A stretch of 64,000 nt of DNA. It comes from Breviolum minutum Mf 1.05b.01. Its lineage: Eukaryota > Sar > Dinophyceae > Suessiales > Symbiodiniaceae. Location: NCBI GenBank assembly GCA_000507305.1, contig DF240797.1, positions 1-64,000 on the forward strand. The letters run 5' to 3'. The notes under the pieces are model-generated. The model did no database searches and had not been told where the DNA came from. It saw only the letters and a program-made list of their open reading frames with translations. Made by a program: the position numbers and the translations under genes. Positions 63,853 through 64,000 of this stretch are shown here, piece by piece. Each line of letters opens with the position of its first letter. Within the stretch, counting starts at the first letter, position 1.

Positions 63853-64000
63853 TGGTTGGTCACATGTTTGTGATATCGAAGATGGCGTCGCAGGTGTTGA
63901 AGAGCCCATGTTGGGTCAGAGAAATTGCATCCCAAGTCTGGGGGTATCTCAACACCACCCTAGGAGAAGGCATCATCTACAGAAAAGGTGAGGCGATGAA

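Larger units (their letters stand above)
57869..64000 (+). mobile_element. Ty1/copia-type LTR retrotransposon, decayed, truncated by the window end
   Basis: Gag, protease remnant, integrase and reverse transcriptase in copia order (integrase before RT) on one strand. A half-tRNA-type primer site precedes gag. Frame changes near 58,780, 59,110, 60,300, 61,240, 63,010, 63,205 and 63,850, and one nonsense codon at 60,974. The 5' LTR, if present, must lie between the MITE-D at 57,868 and the primer site; no second LTR is in the window to confirm it. Confidence 0.85.

Overview
The window looks like nuclear DNA of a dinoflagellate, most likely Symbiodiniaceae or a close relative. Four things point there. 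Host exons are short (about 30-260 bp) and sit in introns full of small inverted-repeat elements. 3' splice sites are overwhelmingly AG followed by G. Some 5' splice sites can only be read as GC or GA. The large transposons (a tyrosine-recombinase retroelement at 23.3-28.8 kb and a Ty1/copia element at 58.0-64.0 kb) carry domain sets typical of dinoflagellate repeats. No bacterial features, CRISPR arrays, rRNA or tRNA genes were seen. All convincing genes lie on the + strand, as expected for a unidirectional dinoflagellate gene cluster.

Layout. 0-1.8 kb: trinucleotide and 21-bp repeats, then the 3' end of a CobW/ZNG1-like GTPase gene. 2.4-22 kb: many short host exons of unrecognised genes, several ending in a stop codon, interleaved with at least eleven families of ~100-150 bp inverted-repeat elements (MITE-A to MITE-K here). 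22.2-23.2 kb: an unresolved coding-like patch. 23.3-28.8 kb: a decayed DIRS-like element with hydrophobic and coiled-coil ORFs, RT-RNase H, a C5-cytosine-methyltransferase-like domain and a tyrosine recombinase. 29.2-35.1 kb: host exons, including a four-exon gene (30.2-31.7 kb) and a two-exon gene (34.6-35.1 kb) whose introns are almost wholly MITEs. 35.4-36.0 kb: a broken Pif1-like helicase fragment flanked by direct repeats. 38-45 kb: more host exons, an 85-base assembly gap and a relatively MITE-poor AT-rich block at 43.1-44.2 kb. 45.05-57.0 kb: the C-terminal half of a CYP51-type cytochrome P450 (I-helix to heme loop) in phase-consistent exons. 58.0 kb to the end: a decayed copia element with a half-tRNA primer-binding site, cut by the window edge.

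The most interesting theme is the link between MITEs and introns. Copies of families A, B and F start inside reading frames, supply the 5' splice site from their own terminal repeat, and leave frames that rejoin in phase across them. That is how introners (intron-generating transposons) behave. The CYP51 gene is a second highlight: aligning its exons with the known P450 fold fixes each junction, and about half of its donors come out as GC or GA. Most other host exons are called from open frame plus splice signals only, carry moderate confidence, and could not be named.
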